The notes under the pieces: generated by a model
Seen by the model: only the letters and a program-made list of their open reading frames with translations
Database searches by the model: none
What the model was told of the DNA's origin: nothing
Position numbers and translations under genes: made by a program
Shown: piece after piece, positions 31,801 to 39,044 of the stretch
Position numbering within the stretch: the stretch's first letter is position 1
How the letters are laid out: the number at the start of each line of letters is the position of its first letter
From: Streptomyces colonosanans
Lineage (GTDB): Bacteria > Actinomycetota > Actinomycetes > Streptomycetales > Streptomycetaceae
Direction: 5' to 3'
Length of the DNA: 64,000 nt
NCBI RefSeq assembly: GCF_001866645.1
Contig: NZ_MLYP01000006.1
Location: 1 to 64,000 of the forward strand

Positions 31801-33447
31801 CCAGGCCGCGACGGTCGTCTTCTCGGCGTCGCTCGCGGCGAGCGCGGCCCGCGCCGGGTCGGCGTCGGGCGCGCTGTCGTCCAGCCAGCCGGCCCGTACG
31901 GCTTCGGCGGTCTCCTGTTCGACCTCGCTGAGGCGCTGGCGCAGATGCCCGGCCTCGCTGCGGGCGCGCTGCGCCTGCGTGGCGGCGGCGGTCGAGTCCC
32001 CGTAGGCGCCGTCACCGACTTCCTGGAGCGCGGCGGAGCGCTCCTCCTCCTCGTTGGCGAGCGTCTCGGCGCTCTCGGCGGCCGTGTGCAGCGCCCGTAC
32101 GAGATCGACGGCGGCCTTGGCGCGGGCGGCGAGCGCGGGCGCGGCGTCCCGTTCCGCCTCGCGGATCGCGGCCGCGACACGTGCGGAGCGGTCGGCGGCG
32201 GCGCGGTGCCGCAGCACGGCCTCCGCGGCCTGCCATGCGCTGTACAACTGGCGCGCGTCGGCCAGCTCGCGCTTCTGCGCGGCGGCGGCCTTCTCCGCCC
32301 CGGCGAGCGCCAACGAGGCGTGCCGGTAGGCAAGTTCGGCCGCGATCAGGGAACTGCGCGCCCGGGCGCCCTCGGCATGCGTGACGGCGTACGCGGCCGC
32401 GGTCACCCGCTGGGCCAGGTCGGCGGCCCGCACCCGCTCCTGCACCCCTCGTGCGGACAGCCGCCGGGCGAGTGTGCGCGTCCGCCGCTCGGCGCCCGCG
32501 TGGACGTCCCGGGCCCGCGACCGCGCCTCGGCAGCGTCGACGATGCGTCCGAGCAGATCCACCGAGCCGGCGGTGAAGTCGCGTTCGGCGATCAGCTCGG
32601 AACGCCGCCCCAGCTTGTTGCCGAACCCACTGACCAAGTCGGCGAGTCCGTCGGTGTCCCGGGTGTCGGTGACGGCACGCAGCAGCAGGTCGGTGAAGTC
32701 GGAGTCCTTCTTGACCGCGAAGAGGCCGGCGGCCTCACCCTCGTCGGCGTTCATCTCCCGCTGGTAGCGGAAGAGTTCGGGGTCGAGACCGAGGTCGGTC
32801 AGATGCTCGTTCCAGCGGTCGTGGATCTCCTCCCAGTGCACCTCCAGATGCGGGTATGCCTTGCCCGCCTCCGTGAGGGCGTCCCTGAAGCCCTTCATCG
32901 TGCGGCGCCGGCCCTGTGCCCCGGACGCGCCCTCGACAGGCGGCCGTACGGCGGTGGACTCGGCGACCGGGAGGTTGTCGAGGCTGAGCCCGGGGCCGGG
33001 CCGGAAGGAGTACCAGGCCTCGGCGAACTTCCGCGGGTCGTTGGAGACCTGGCGCCCGCGCCACTCGCTCGCCTTGCCGACCACGACGCACTCGCCGGTC
33101 AGCGTGTGCTGCCACTCCAGTGCCACGTGCCCGCAGTCGTCGGCGAGCAGGAACTTGCGCAGCACACCGGAGCTGGCGCCGCCGAGCGTGTTGCGGTGGC
33201 CCGGCAGCATCACCGAGAAGATCAGCTTGAGCAGGACGGACTTGCCGCCTCCGTTCTCCAGGAAGAGCACGCCGGCGGGCGCGGGGCGACGGGGCGGCCC
33301 GGGGGGACCCTCCTCGAAGAACTCCGCCTGGACGGGCGCGGGGTCGGGCACCGGATCACCCACACCCCGCAGGTCCAGCACGGTGTCGGCATAGCGCGCA
33401 CCGGCCGGGCCGATGGAGTAGAGGCGGACCCGGGACAGCTCGTACAT
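28810..33447 (-). CDS. SMC/MukB-like coiled-coil ATPase, uncharacterised
   Basis: A 1,545-aa protein with SMC/Rad50-like architecture: N-terminal ATPase half, two long Ala/Glu/Arg-rich coiled-coil blocks (roughly 300-620 and 860-1330) around a hinge-like region (about 650-800), and a C-terminal ATPase half. Walker A reads LENGGGKS (N65-S70), lacking the usual first Gly. The signature motif FSGGQ is at 1410-1414. Walker B reads LFLDNP (D1448, N1449), with Asn where the catalytic Glu normally stands. It is the last gene of a minus-strand set after a 292-aa and a 508-aa protein, the MukFEB/JetABC order. Likely role: DNA-loop-extruding or plasmid/phage-sensing complex, by analogy only. No nuclease partner is adjacent. 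Confidence 0.85.
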   Translation of the reverse strand: MYELSRVRLYSIGPAGARYADTVLDLRGVGDPVPDPAPVQAEFFEEGPPGPPRRPAPAGVLFLENGGGKSVLLKLIFSVMLPGHRNTLGGASSGVLRKFLLADDCGHVALEWQHTLTGECVVVGKASEWRGRQVSNDPRKFAEAWYSFRPGPGLSLDNLPVAESTAVRPPVEGASGAQGRRRTMKGFRDALTEAGKAYPHLEVHWEEIHDRWNEHLTDLGLDPELFRYQREMNADEGEAAGLFAVKKDSDFTDLLLRAVTDTRDTDGLADLVSGFGNKLGRRSELIAERDFTAGSVDLLGRIVDAAEARSRARDVHAGAERRTRTLARRLSARGVQERVRAADLAQRVTAAAYAVTHAEGARARSSLIAAELAYRHASLALAGAEKAAAAQKRELADARQLYSAWQAAEAVLRHRAAADRSARVAAAIREAERDAAPALAARAKAAVDLVRALHTAAESAETLANEEEERSAALQEVGDGAYGDSTAAATQAQRARSEAGHLRQRLSEVEQETAEAVRAGWLDDSAPDADPARAALAASDAEKTTVAAWDSAREISRRASEHAREAASAQSRAELTAARAADAATAAERAYEAECRTASALAAEERLTELLGLSGTGARTRVPGPRRAADQGAADAPAAGEGPLGPEELDGFADELRELLDTSVSSAERQLFELRTAAADDARILGALGDGGLLPPGPDVLATVEFLGEHGIPALPGWRYLAQAVDPTDHARVLAARPELVDGVIITDPDSHARAREALGDAALLPRSAVAVGTAAALLAPTPARDEDDGGVFLVPPNPAMHDEHAADEERQALRARATDRDEEIRALAARLGKDRGLAARLASWRAGCPAGRLTELAAAAREARAFAEEAEAELAEARTVRTEAEEAAAETAQIRDERQEAAQKARRAADALAGLAFRLRERAGWQVTLRELADEAVEAEARAQSCLERARAADEDRRAAQRAADDARRTARSLRAERAEIAGAPDDVPEDETDAPTASLPALREAYRAASQVYEKVGVGADLRAEQARAESDESAALAELNRLSNKVRTRAEQLLRSPDGSDGPSRQAAAARAEELVQLLETRMSTASEQLGRLRGEAERHAPENGEAHTELPEELVPNDTEHAQALLRTATGELAARTEALGQAREAHAELLDAHRAAEDAASGFDEIAAMLRDLLREHTADEEQEEPEPYPGTLEEARHSAAEARRSLRGCAADLSAAEAAVREASDVLVRHANSTRYEQVRTPARQQIRELPASALPEHAQRWAEAFAPRLRVLTDELAQLERNRDSIVDRLRGLVESALATLRSAQRLSRLPEGLGEWSGQEFLRIRFEEPDQATLTERLGEVIDEATRAAVKKNSDLRRDGMSLLLRGAGAALQPKGVAVEILKPDAVLRAERVPVGQMGDVFSGGQLLTAAIALYCTMAALRSNDRGRDKHRHAGTLFLDNPIGRANATYLLELQRAVSDALGVQLLYTTGLFDTTALAEFPLVIRLRNDADLRAGLKYIRVEEHLRPGLPQQPQAGEAVHSEITATRMFKRPAMGA

Positions 33448-33496
33448 GGCGGCGGACTCTCGTCGTAAATCGTGCTAAGTCTTCGGAAACGTGCAG

Positions 33497-33528
33497 AAGT
33501 TCGGGAGCCTCGATGGCTCCGGGAACTT
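33497..33528. promoter_or_regulatory. intercistronic hairpin between the 292-aa gene and the SMC gene
   Basis: AAGTTC and GAACTT plus GGAGCC and GGCTCC pair around the 5-nt loop TCGAT, with a small internal mismatch. It begins at the stop codon of the 292-aa gene and ends about 50 bp before the SMC start, so it could partly stop or process the message and lower SMC output relative to its partners. Confidence 0.5.
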
Positions 33529-34406
33529 CAGGAGTGGAACGGCAGTCCGGCGTCGGCCACCAGTTCCAGGTCGTCGGTGTCCTCGGCGGGCAGCAGGGTC
33601 GCCGTACCGTCGGTGACCGGGACGACGCCCAGTTCGAGCAGCTCGGTCATGGCGGCGCCGGCCGCCATGTCGCGCACCTGGAGCTGGTAGCGGGCCGTCG
33701 TGCGGTACGTACCGCCGTTGTCGTCGCCCGTGCGCTGCAGAAACCCGGAGTCGGTGAGGAAGGCGACGGCCCTGCCGACGATGCCGGTGGTCGAACCCGC
33801 CAGCCTGCGCGCGTCCTTGGTGGCCCCGGTCGCGCTGCGTCTGGCCCAGATCCGCCAGGCCGCCTCCAGTCCCGGCGCGTCCGTCGCCGGGTCGGTGTTC
33901 TCGCCCTGCTCCTCGGCCCGCTCCTCCAGGCGGCGGCAGGCCTGGCGCACGAAGGCGTCCACGCCGTTGACCGTGACGCGCCCGATGTAGCCGTCGTCGG
34001 CGAGGTCCTCGGGGCGTGGGAAGGCCAGGGCGGCGACGGCGAGATGGGCCAGACCGTGCAGGAAGCGGTCCCCGGAGTCGGCCGACGTGCGACGCGCGTA
34101 GTCGCCCATGCGGACGGCGAACACGGAGTCCTCGGCCGCGGTCACGGCCATGCCGGCACGCGCAGACACCTCCAGGACGACCAGCCCGAGCCCGGTGGCG
34201 ACGGCGTCGGCGAGCCGCGCGAACGGCGGGTCCTCGCGGTAGCGGCGCAGCAGTTCCGCGTACTCCTGGTCCCGCGCGGGCTGCAGCTTGGGCTGCAGCC
34301 CGAAGGCGACGAGCCGCGCCGCGTCGGCGGCGTCGGCAGGGGTGACGGCGGCACTGCTCACCGGCGCGGCGGCCTCCGGCTCGCTCCAGTCGACGTGCTC
34401 GGTCAC
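33528..34406 (-). CDS. possible kite (MukE/JetB-like) subunit of the SMC module
   Basis: I do not recognise a named domain. The 292-aa protein is soluble and mostly helical; the C-terminal third (STTGIVGRAVAFLTDSGFLQ, then TYRTTARYQLQVRDMA) reads like winged-helix units, as in MukE, ScpB and JetB kite proteins. GTG start at 34406 follows AAGGAG with 8-nt spacing; it starts 37 bp after the upstream gene ends. Its size and its place between a larger possible kleisin and the SMC ATPase match MukFEB and Wadjet order. The kite assignment is inference from context and pattern and needs a profile or structure comparison. Confidence 0.6.
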   Translation of the reverse strand: MTEHVDWSEPEAAAPVSSAAVTPADAADAARLVAFGLQPKLQPARDQEYAELLRRYREDPPFARLADAVATGLGLVVLEVSARAGMAVTAAEDSVFAVRMGDYARRTSADSGDRFLHGLAHLAVAALAFPRPEDLADDGYIGRVTVNGVDAFVRQACRRLEERAEEQGENTDPATDAPGLEAAWRIWARRSATGATKDARRLAGSTTGIVGRAVAFLTDSGFLQRTGDDNGGTYRTTARYQLQVRDMAAGAAMTELLELGVVPVTDGTATLLPAEDTDDLELVADAGLPFHS

Positions 34407-34443
34407 GGTTGGGGCTCCTTGCTGCGCTGATACTCGTTCCTGC

Positions 34444-35970
34444 TCATGCCGCCTCCGTCCGGTCCGCGGCCATGGCCGCCGCGTCCAGCAGGGCCGTCCC
34501 GACGACGAGGTCTGCGCCCCCGAACTCGGAGTCGTCCAGCTCCGTGCCGTCGTCCACGGCGAACAGCAGCTTCTGCTCGCCCTGCCGGTACGCCGTACCG
34601 ACCGGTGGGCTGGCCGCGTGCACGGCCAGCAGGGCCACCAGATACGGCAGATCCGGATCCTGTCGGCGGGCTTCGGCGAGCAGCCCGGACAGCCGTCTCG
34701 GCGCGTCCGCCGGCAGGTCGAGCAACCGTGTCGCGGCGGTCAGCTGTTCCTCGCTGAACCGGCTGTCGTCCGGCGTGGCGATCAGATCCGGTTCCGGCAT
34801 CTCGGCCCCGAGGTGCTCGCGCTCCACGGGCGGCGTCAGCAACAGGTCCACAAGGTCCCCGACCCGAACGGACGCGGGCGTGCGCAGCCCGGTCCCGTGC
34901 GCGAAGAAGGCGTCCGTGACGCGAACCGCCTGCTCCAGCGGCAGCGGCAGTACCGGCGCGAGGAGATGTCCGTAGAGGTCGGCGCCCGACGTGGTCATCG
35001 GTGTCGCGAACGCCTGCCGGTCCTGCTCGGCGCGGAACAGCGGGCCCGCTTCCAGGAGCCGCGACTGCAGCTGTGTGTGCCTGCGGATGCAGTCCTTGAC
35101 GATGTCGACGAGCTCGGCGGCGCGCCGCTTCTGCTCGGGGTCCTCCGACTCGTCGCGAGCCTTGCGGATGTTGGTGAGGATCGCGTTCTCGTGGCGGTAG
35201 CGGTCGGCGACGTGGTCGAGGGCCTCGGCGATCATGTCCGGCACCGCGTTCAGCCAGTCCACCGCCCGGACGTTGCGCCGGGTCGCATCCAGCGCCCTGC
35301 GCAGCGACTCGGAGTACTGCACCGTCCGGTAGCGCGCCTGCTCGGCGGCGAGCTGGGCGTCGGCGAGGCGGCCTCGGCTGATCAGCACCTCCAGCTTGAC
35401 CTCCGCGGCGATCTGGGCGCTGGTGACGTCCGTGTCGAGGGCGCCGACGAGGACGTTGACCGCCTCGTCCGTCGTCCGGAGGTAGACGCTGCCGCCGAAT
35501 CCCGGCACTTCTTCGATCAGCTTGAAGTCGTAGTCACGGCGGACATACCTGCCGTCGGAGGCGAACGTGCCGTACACGGCCCTGAAGCCGCGGTCGACGC
35601 TGCCGACGTTGATCAGGTTCTCCAGCACCCAGCGGGCCACCCGCTCGTGCTCGGCGGCCGGGCGCCCGGAAGCCTGGGCGGCGATGCGCGGGACGAGGCG
35701 GGCCACTATCTGCTCGTGGTCCGCGCCGGTGTCGAAGTCCATGTTCAGCGTGACGAGATCGATGGCGGCGAGGGCGATCTCCGCCATGCCGTACACCGAG
35801 TACTCACCCGCGAGGTTCGCCTTGCGCGCGTCCAGGTCGTGGATCGGCGCGGTGCAGGCGAGCGCGCGCAGCCGCCGCGCCAGCCCCTCGTCGGCGGCCG
35901 GACCCAAAGCGGGGCGCGGCCCCGCGCTGAGCTGGGGCGGAACACTGTCCGTCGGTGCAGGCGAAGTCAC
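34444..35970 (-). CDS. possible kleisin-like (MukF/JetA-like) subunit of the SMC module
   Basis: Unrecognised 508-aa soluble protein, helical throughout, with an N-terminal helical region, a central Arg/Glu-rich stretch (about 200-300, e.g. QYSESLRRALDATRRNVRAV) resembling the helical bundle of MukF/JetA, and an acidic C-terminal end. First gene of the three-gene set. GTG at 35970 has no ribosome binding site, but TAATCT ends exactly 7 nt upstream, which suggests a leaderless message starting at that GTG. The frame could also open at TTG 36000. The kleisin role is inferred from gene order and size only. Confidence 0.6.
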   Translation of the reverse strand: MTSPAPTDSVPPQLSAGPRPALGPAADEGLARRLRALACTAPIHDLDARKANLAGEYSVYGMAEIALAAIDLVTLNMDFDTGADHEQIVARLVPRIAAQASGRPAAEHERVARWVLENLINVGSVDRGFRAVYGTFASDGRYVRRDYDFKLIEEVPGFGGSVYLRTTDEAVNVLVGALDTDVTSAQIAAEVKLEVLISRGRLADAQLAAEQARYRTVQYSESLRRALDATRRNVRAVDWLNAVPDMIAEALDHVADRYRHENAILTNIRKARDESEDPEQKRRAAELVDIVKDCIRRHTQLQSRLLEAGPLFRAEQDRQAFATPMTTSGADLYGHLLAPVLPLPLEQAVRVTDAFFAHGTGLRTPASVRVGDLVDLLLTPPVEREHLGAEMPEPDLIATPDDSRFSEEQLTAATRLLDLPADAPRRLSGLLAEARRQDPDLPYLVALLAVHAASPPVGTAYRQGEQKLLFAVDDGTELDDSEFGGADLVVGTALLDAAAMAADRTEAA

Positions 35971-36366
35971 GGTGCACAGATTAGGTCCTCGGTCCGACAA
36001 CGACCCAAACGGCGCAGACGCGCCCAGACATCCGAGGTGTCACACCACGCTCAACGGCTGGCCCGTACGGCCGTGTTCGACGCTCACGGTCGTAGTTCGG
36101 CGGGCCACCCTGCCCGGTCACGGCGGACGGCCGCCCTGCGCCCCGGGGAGCGCCGGTGCGTCTGACGGGCGGCGCCGCTCGGCTTCGGGCCGGTGCGGTC
36201 CGCAGCCACCTCGGCGCGCGGGCAAGGTGGCGGTGGAGCCGGTGCTCGGCAGCCGCTCCGCAGGCCAGCTCTTCGGGCTCGGCCCGCCGTCGTTCACGCC
36301 GTCCGAGCGTTGCTGCGCGGCCCGGCAGGTCAGCCCGTGTCCATCCCGGCTCCCGTCACCGAACGG
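35971..36366. other. intergenic region upstream of the SMC operon
   Basis: About 396 bp between the 508-aa gene and the HEAT-like gene upstream, both on the minus strand. It holds the candidate leaderless promoter at its left end and otherwise nothing I can support; open frames crossing it have no protein-like pattern. Confidence 0.5.
35978..36010 (-). promoter_or_regulatory. candidate leaderless promoter of the SMC operon
   Basis: On the minus strand TTGGGT is followed after 19 bp by TAATCT (35978-35983, fitting the TANNNT consensus). The GTG start codon begins 7 nt after TAATCT, where transcription itself should start. This would give the operon its own promoter, independent of the HEAT-like gene. 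Confidence 0.4.
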
Positions 36367-37785
36367 TCATACGGCTGGTGTGTCGGGGCCGATCCGGGTG
36401 CGTACGGCCGTTTGGACCTCAGCCTCCTCGGCCGGGTCCGCGGCGAGTCGGCGCAGTCGCTCCACGACGCGCGCGTCACCGGTCTCGGCGTGCCGTGCGG
36501 CGATCTCGCGCGTGGACTCCTCGCAGTCCCAGAGGCATTCGACGGCGAATCCGACGGCGAAGGAGGGGTCGGTGGCGGCCAGGGCGCGGGCGGCGCGGCC
36601 ACGGAGATGGGACGAGGCGGTCTCGCGGTAGACATGGCGCAGCACGGGGGCCGCGCAGGCGATGCCGAGCCGTCCGGCGCCGTCGACGAGGGTCCACAGG
36701 GTCGGCGCGTCGGGGCCCTCGCCCCGCACAGCCTCCCGCAGCGCCGCGAGCACCAGATCCCTGTCCTGTGCGCCGCCCCGGCAGGCGAGCACGCGCCCGG
36801 CGGCGGCCCCCAGGACGTCCGGCCGGTGGGCCCAGCGGCGCGCCCGGTTGACGACGGCGACGCTGCGCATGCGCTCGAAGGCATCCACGGCCGCGTCGAC
36901 GACCAGCGCGGAAGCGGCGGACACCGCGTCCTCGATCAGGTCGAGCACGCCGGGATCGTTGCTGTCGGCGAGGTAGCGCAGGGCGGTACAGCGCGCCCCG
37001 TCGCCGCCCGACCGGGCGGCCTCGACGATCTCGGCCCGGTGCTCGGGGCCCGCGACGGCGGTGAGGCAGCGGGCGGCCGGCACGTGGAGTACCGCTCCGC
37101 GTTCGATGCCCTGCTGGGCCCAGTCGAAGACGGCCTGGACACTCCACCCGGGCTGGGGCCCCTGGGGCCTCAGCTGCCGCTGCCACCGATCGAAGCAGCC
37201 TGCTTCCTGGGCAGCACGCACGCGCGCGGCGATGGATGCCCGGGGGTCCTCGGCCCACAGCCGCCAGGGACGCGGTTCGAAGGCGTCCCGGACCGCGGCG
37301 GCAAGTTCGGCCTCGCCCTCGGCGTCGGCCGGGAAGCGCGCCAGGACGGGTGCGGCGAGGGCGCGCAGGCCCGCGTCGTCGTCGCGCAGCGCCAGTTCGT
37401 CCAGGGCCCAGGCCCAGTTGGTGCCCGAGGCCGCGTATCTGCGCAGCAGGTCCAGCGCGTCACGTCTGCCGTACGAGGCGAGATGCCCGAGGACCGCCAG
37501 GGCGAGCCCGGTGCGGCACTCGTCGGTGTCCAGGACGTCCTCGGCGCCGAAGAGGTGCGACTCGATCTCGTCCAGCTCACCGTGCAGATCGAGGAAGAGC
37601 CGGGCGTAGTAAAGGGAGCGGTTCTCCACCTGCCAGTCGTGGCGGGGATCACGCAGCACGCAGTGGTTGAGAGCAGCGAGCGCCTCGGCCCGCGGTGCGG
37701 TGAGCGCGTGCAACGTCCCGTCGCCGCGGCCCCTCTGGAGGAGGCCGAGCAGGGTACCGCTGGGCGCTATGACCGGTTCGAACAT
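36367..37785 (-). CDS. HEAT-repeat-like protein, unknown function
   Basis: 472-aa soluble, helix-rich protein. Repeated helical pairs (e.g. HRAEIVEAARSGGDGARCTALRYLADSNDPGVLDLIEDAV and LRGRAARALAATDPSFAVGFAVECLWDCEESTREIAARH stretches, each given here as a pattern rather than an exact repeat) suggest HEAT or PBS-lyase-like repeats from about residue 230 to the end; such scaffolds bind other proteins. I chose ATG 37785, preceded by GAGG, over GTG 37800. It lies upstream of the SMC operon on the same strand with a 396-bp gap. It could be a fourth, HAWK-like subunit, or simply a neighbour. Confidence 0.65.
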   Translation of the reverse strand: MFEPVIAPSGTLLGLLQRGRGDGTLHALTAPRAEALAALNHCVLRDPRHDWQVENRSLYYARLFLDLHGELDEIESHLFGAEDVLDTDECRTGLALAVLGHLASYGRRDALDLLRRYAASGTNWAWALDELALRDDDAGLRALAAPVLARFPADAEGEAELAAAVRDAFEPRPWRLWAEDPRASIAARVRAAQEAGCFDRWQRQLRPQGPQPGWSVQAVFDWAQQGIERGAVLHVPAARCLTAVAGPEHRAEIVEAARSGGDGARCTALRYLADSNDPGVLDLIEDAVSAASALVVDAAVDAFERMRSVAVVNRARRWAHRPDVLGAAAGRVLACRGGAQDRDLVLAALREAVRGEGPDAPTLWTLVDGAGRLGIACAAPVLRHVYRETASSHLRGRAARALAATDPSFAVGFAVECLWDCEESTREIAARHAETGDARVVERLRRLAADPAEEAEVQTAVRTRIGPDTPAV

Positions 37786-38072
37786 GGGAAACAGCCTCAC
37801 ATCAAGCGTCGACGCAACCGGGGACCACCCACTACCTGGCCGCGTGACAACACGTCGGGGCGCCCGCCGTCTCTTGCTTGCTGTAGACCATTTTCTTCTG
37901 CCTCTCGTCGGTGGCCCAAGCGGACCGCATCACGGTCCACGCGGTGCGGCAACACGTGCCCAGCCATCGCGTCCGTGAATCACGACGTCATGATGACCCG
38001 GCGTCTCTTCCCGCCGCGACCTTATTTCGGGCGGCCCCGCACTGACTCCCCCATTTTCCTTGTTCTCACTGG

Positions 38073-38480
38073 TCAGAGCGTTTCGGATCCATGTGCGTCG
38101 AACAGTTCGAGCAGCTCCTTCTTGCCGAACATCCGCGCGGTGTCGACGGCCGAGGGAGTGCCTGCCGCCGGGTCGGCGCCGCCGTCCAGCAGGGCCCGGA
38201 CGACCTCCGTCTCGCCCTTGAAGACCGCACCGGCGAGCGGAGTCTGACCTCGGTCGTTCTCCCGGTCGACCTCGGCGCCGCGCTCCAGCAGGGCGCGGAC
38301 GGCGTCGGCGTGACCGTGGTAGGCGGCGAGCATCACGAGGGAGTCGCCGCGGTCGTTGGTGAGGTTGGCCGGAACGCCCGCGTCGACGTAGGCCACGAGC
38401 GTCTGAGTCTCGCCTCGGCGCGCCAGTTCGAAGATCTTGGTCGCCAACTCGACGACCTCGGGGTCGGGGGCTTCACTCAT
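38073..38480 (-). CDS. small ankyrin-repeat protein
   Basis: 135-aa protein made almost wholly of ankyrin repeats: about three units with DRGDSLVMLAAYHGHADAV, DRGQTPLAGAVFKGETEVV and a degenerate last one. Ankyrin repeats bind partner proteins; there is no catalytic domain. The start at 38480 (MSEAPDPEVV) is set by the domain boundary; the frame continues upstream without protein-like sequence. It is divergent from smeA across 332 bp. Partner unknown; the upstream region of the HEAT-like gene follows on the same strand. Confidence 0.85.
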   Translation of the reverse strand: MSEAPDPEVVELATKIFELARRGETQTLVAYVDAGVPANLTNDRGDSLVMLAAYHGHADAVRALLERGAEVDRENDRGQTPLAGAVFKGETEVVRALLDGGADPAAGTPSAVDTARMFGKKELLELFDAHGSETL

Positions 38481-38812
38481 CGCCGGACCGCCTCTCACTA
38501 CGACTGCTGGGGACTGTGGGAGTACGGCAGCGAGCGGGGCGGCCGTACTCGGGCTCGCACGACGCCGAGCGGTGACGCCGTACGGGTGAATCGCCAGCGT
38601 ACTGGCTTCCAGGGCACACGATCGGCCCCGCGCCCGGCAAGGACCACAGCGACACCCCGTGCCTGCGGCAACCCTGCCCGAGCTGCAGGGCAGCTCCACC
38701 ACTCGGTGGAAATCAACGGAATTCCACTCAGTTGCACCTTTTGTCGTATGGATACATTCTGTGAGCCTGGAAGTACTCATGGTGACTTCACCCCATGAAC
38801 CAGGAGAGCGTA
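38481..38812. other. divergent region upstream of smeA
   Basis: No gene. Contains an inverted pair GTGGAA (38706-38711) and TTCCAC (38722-38727) about 90 bp ahead of the smeA start, and an AT-richer stretch with TTGCAC and TACATT 15 bp apart. In S. coelicolor the smeA-sffA promoter is under sporulation control by whi genes; I could not match a specific WhiA, WhiB or SigWhiG site here. Confidence 0.4.
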
Positions 38813-39007
38813 ATGATTCTGAACATGTCAGGCGTCGTACTGCTCGGCGTCATCGTCTTCCTCTTCTGCCGCAAGGACGGCCTCAAGGGCTCACACGCGA
38901 CGGTCTGCGGACTCTTCGGGTTCTACCTCTCGAGCACCGCCATCGCCCCGAGCATCAAGGCCGGCGGCTCGAGCCTCGCGAACCTCATCGGCGGGATCAA
39001 CTTCTGA
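38813..39007 (+). CDS. smeA: sporulation small membrane protein SmeA
   Basis: 64-aa membrane protein with two hydrophobic segments (VVLLGVIVFLF and VCGLFGFYLSSTAIAP) and a glycine-rich end. Size, the gene pair with an FtsK/SpoIIIE-like protein directly downstream, and the following genes match smeA-sffA of S. coelicolor, where SmeA targets SffA to sporulation septa. The ATG at 38813 has AGGAG 6 nt upstream; an ATG at 38795 would sit before that site and is rejected. Identification rests on context and size, since so short a protein gives little sequence evidence. Confidence 0.82.
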   Translation: MILNMSGVVLLGVIVFLFCRKDGLKGSHATVCGLFGFYLSSTAIAPSIKAGGSSLANLIGGINF

Positions 39008-39044
39008 CCCCGCCCCCGCCCCCTCGCACTTCCTGGAGAACGAC

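Noticed and set aside
28861..33468. 1,535-codon plus-strand frame opposite the SMC gene
   Set aside because: Glycine/arginine-rich without motifs; the minus strand has Walker A, a signature motif and coiled coils.
35567..36631. 354-codon plus-strand frame crossing the SMC operon upstream region
   Set aside because: No protein-like pattern; overlaps coding sequence on the other strand at both ends.
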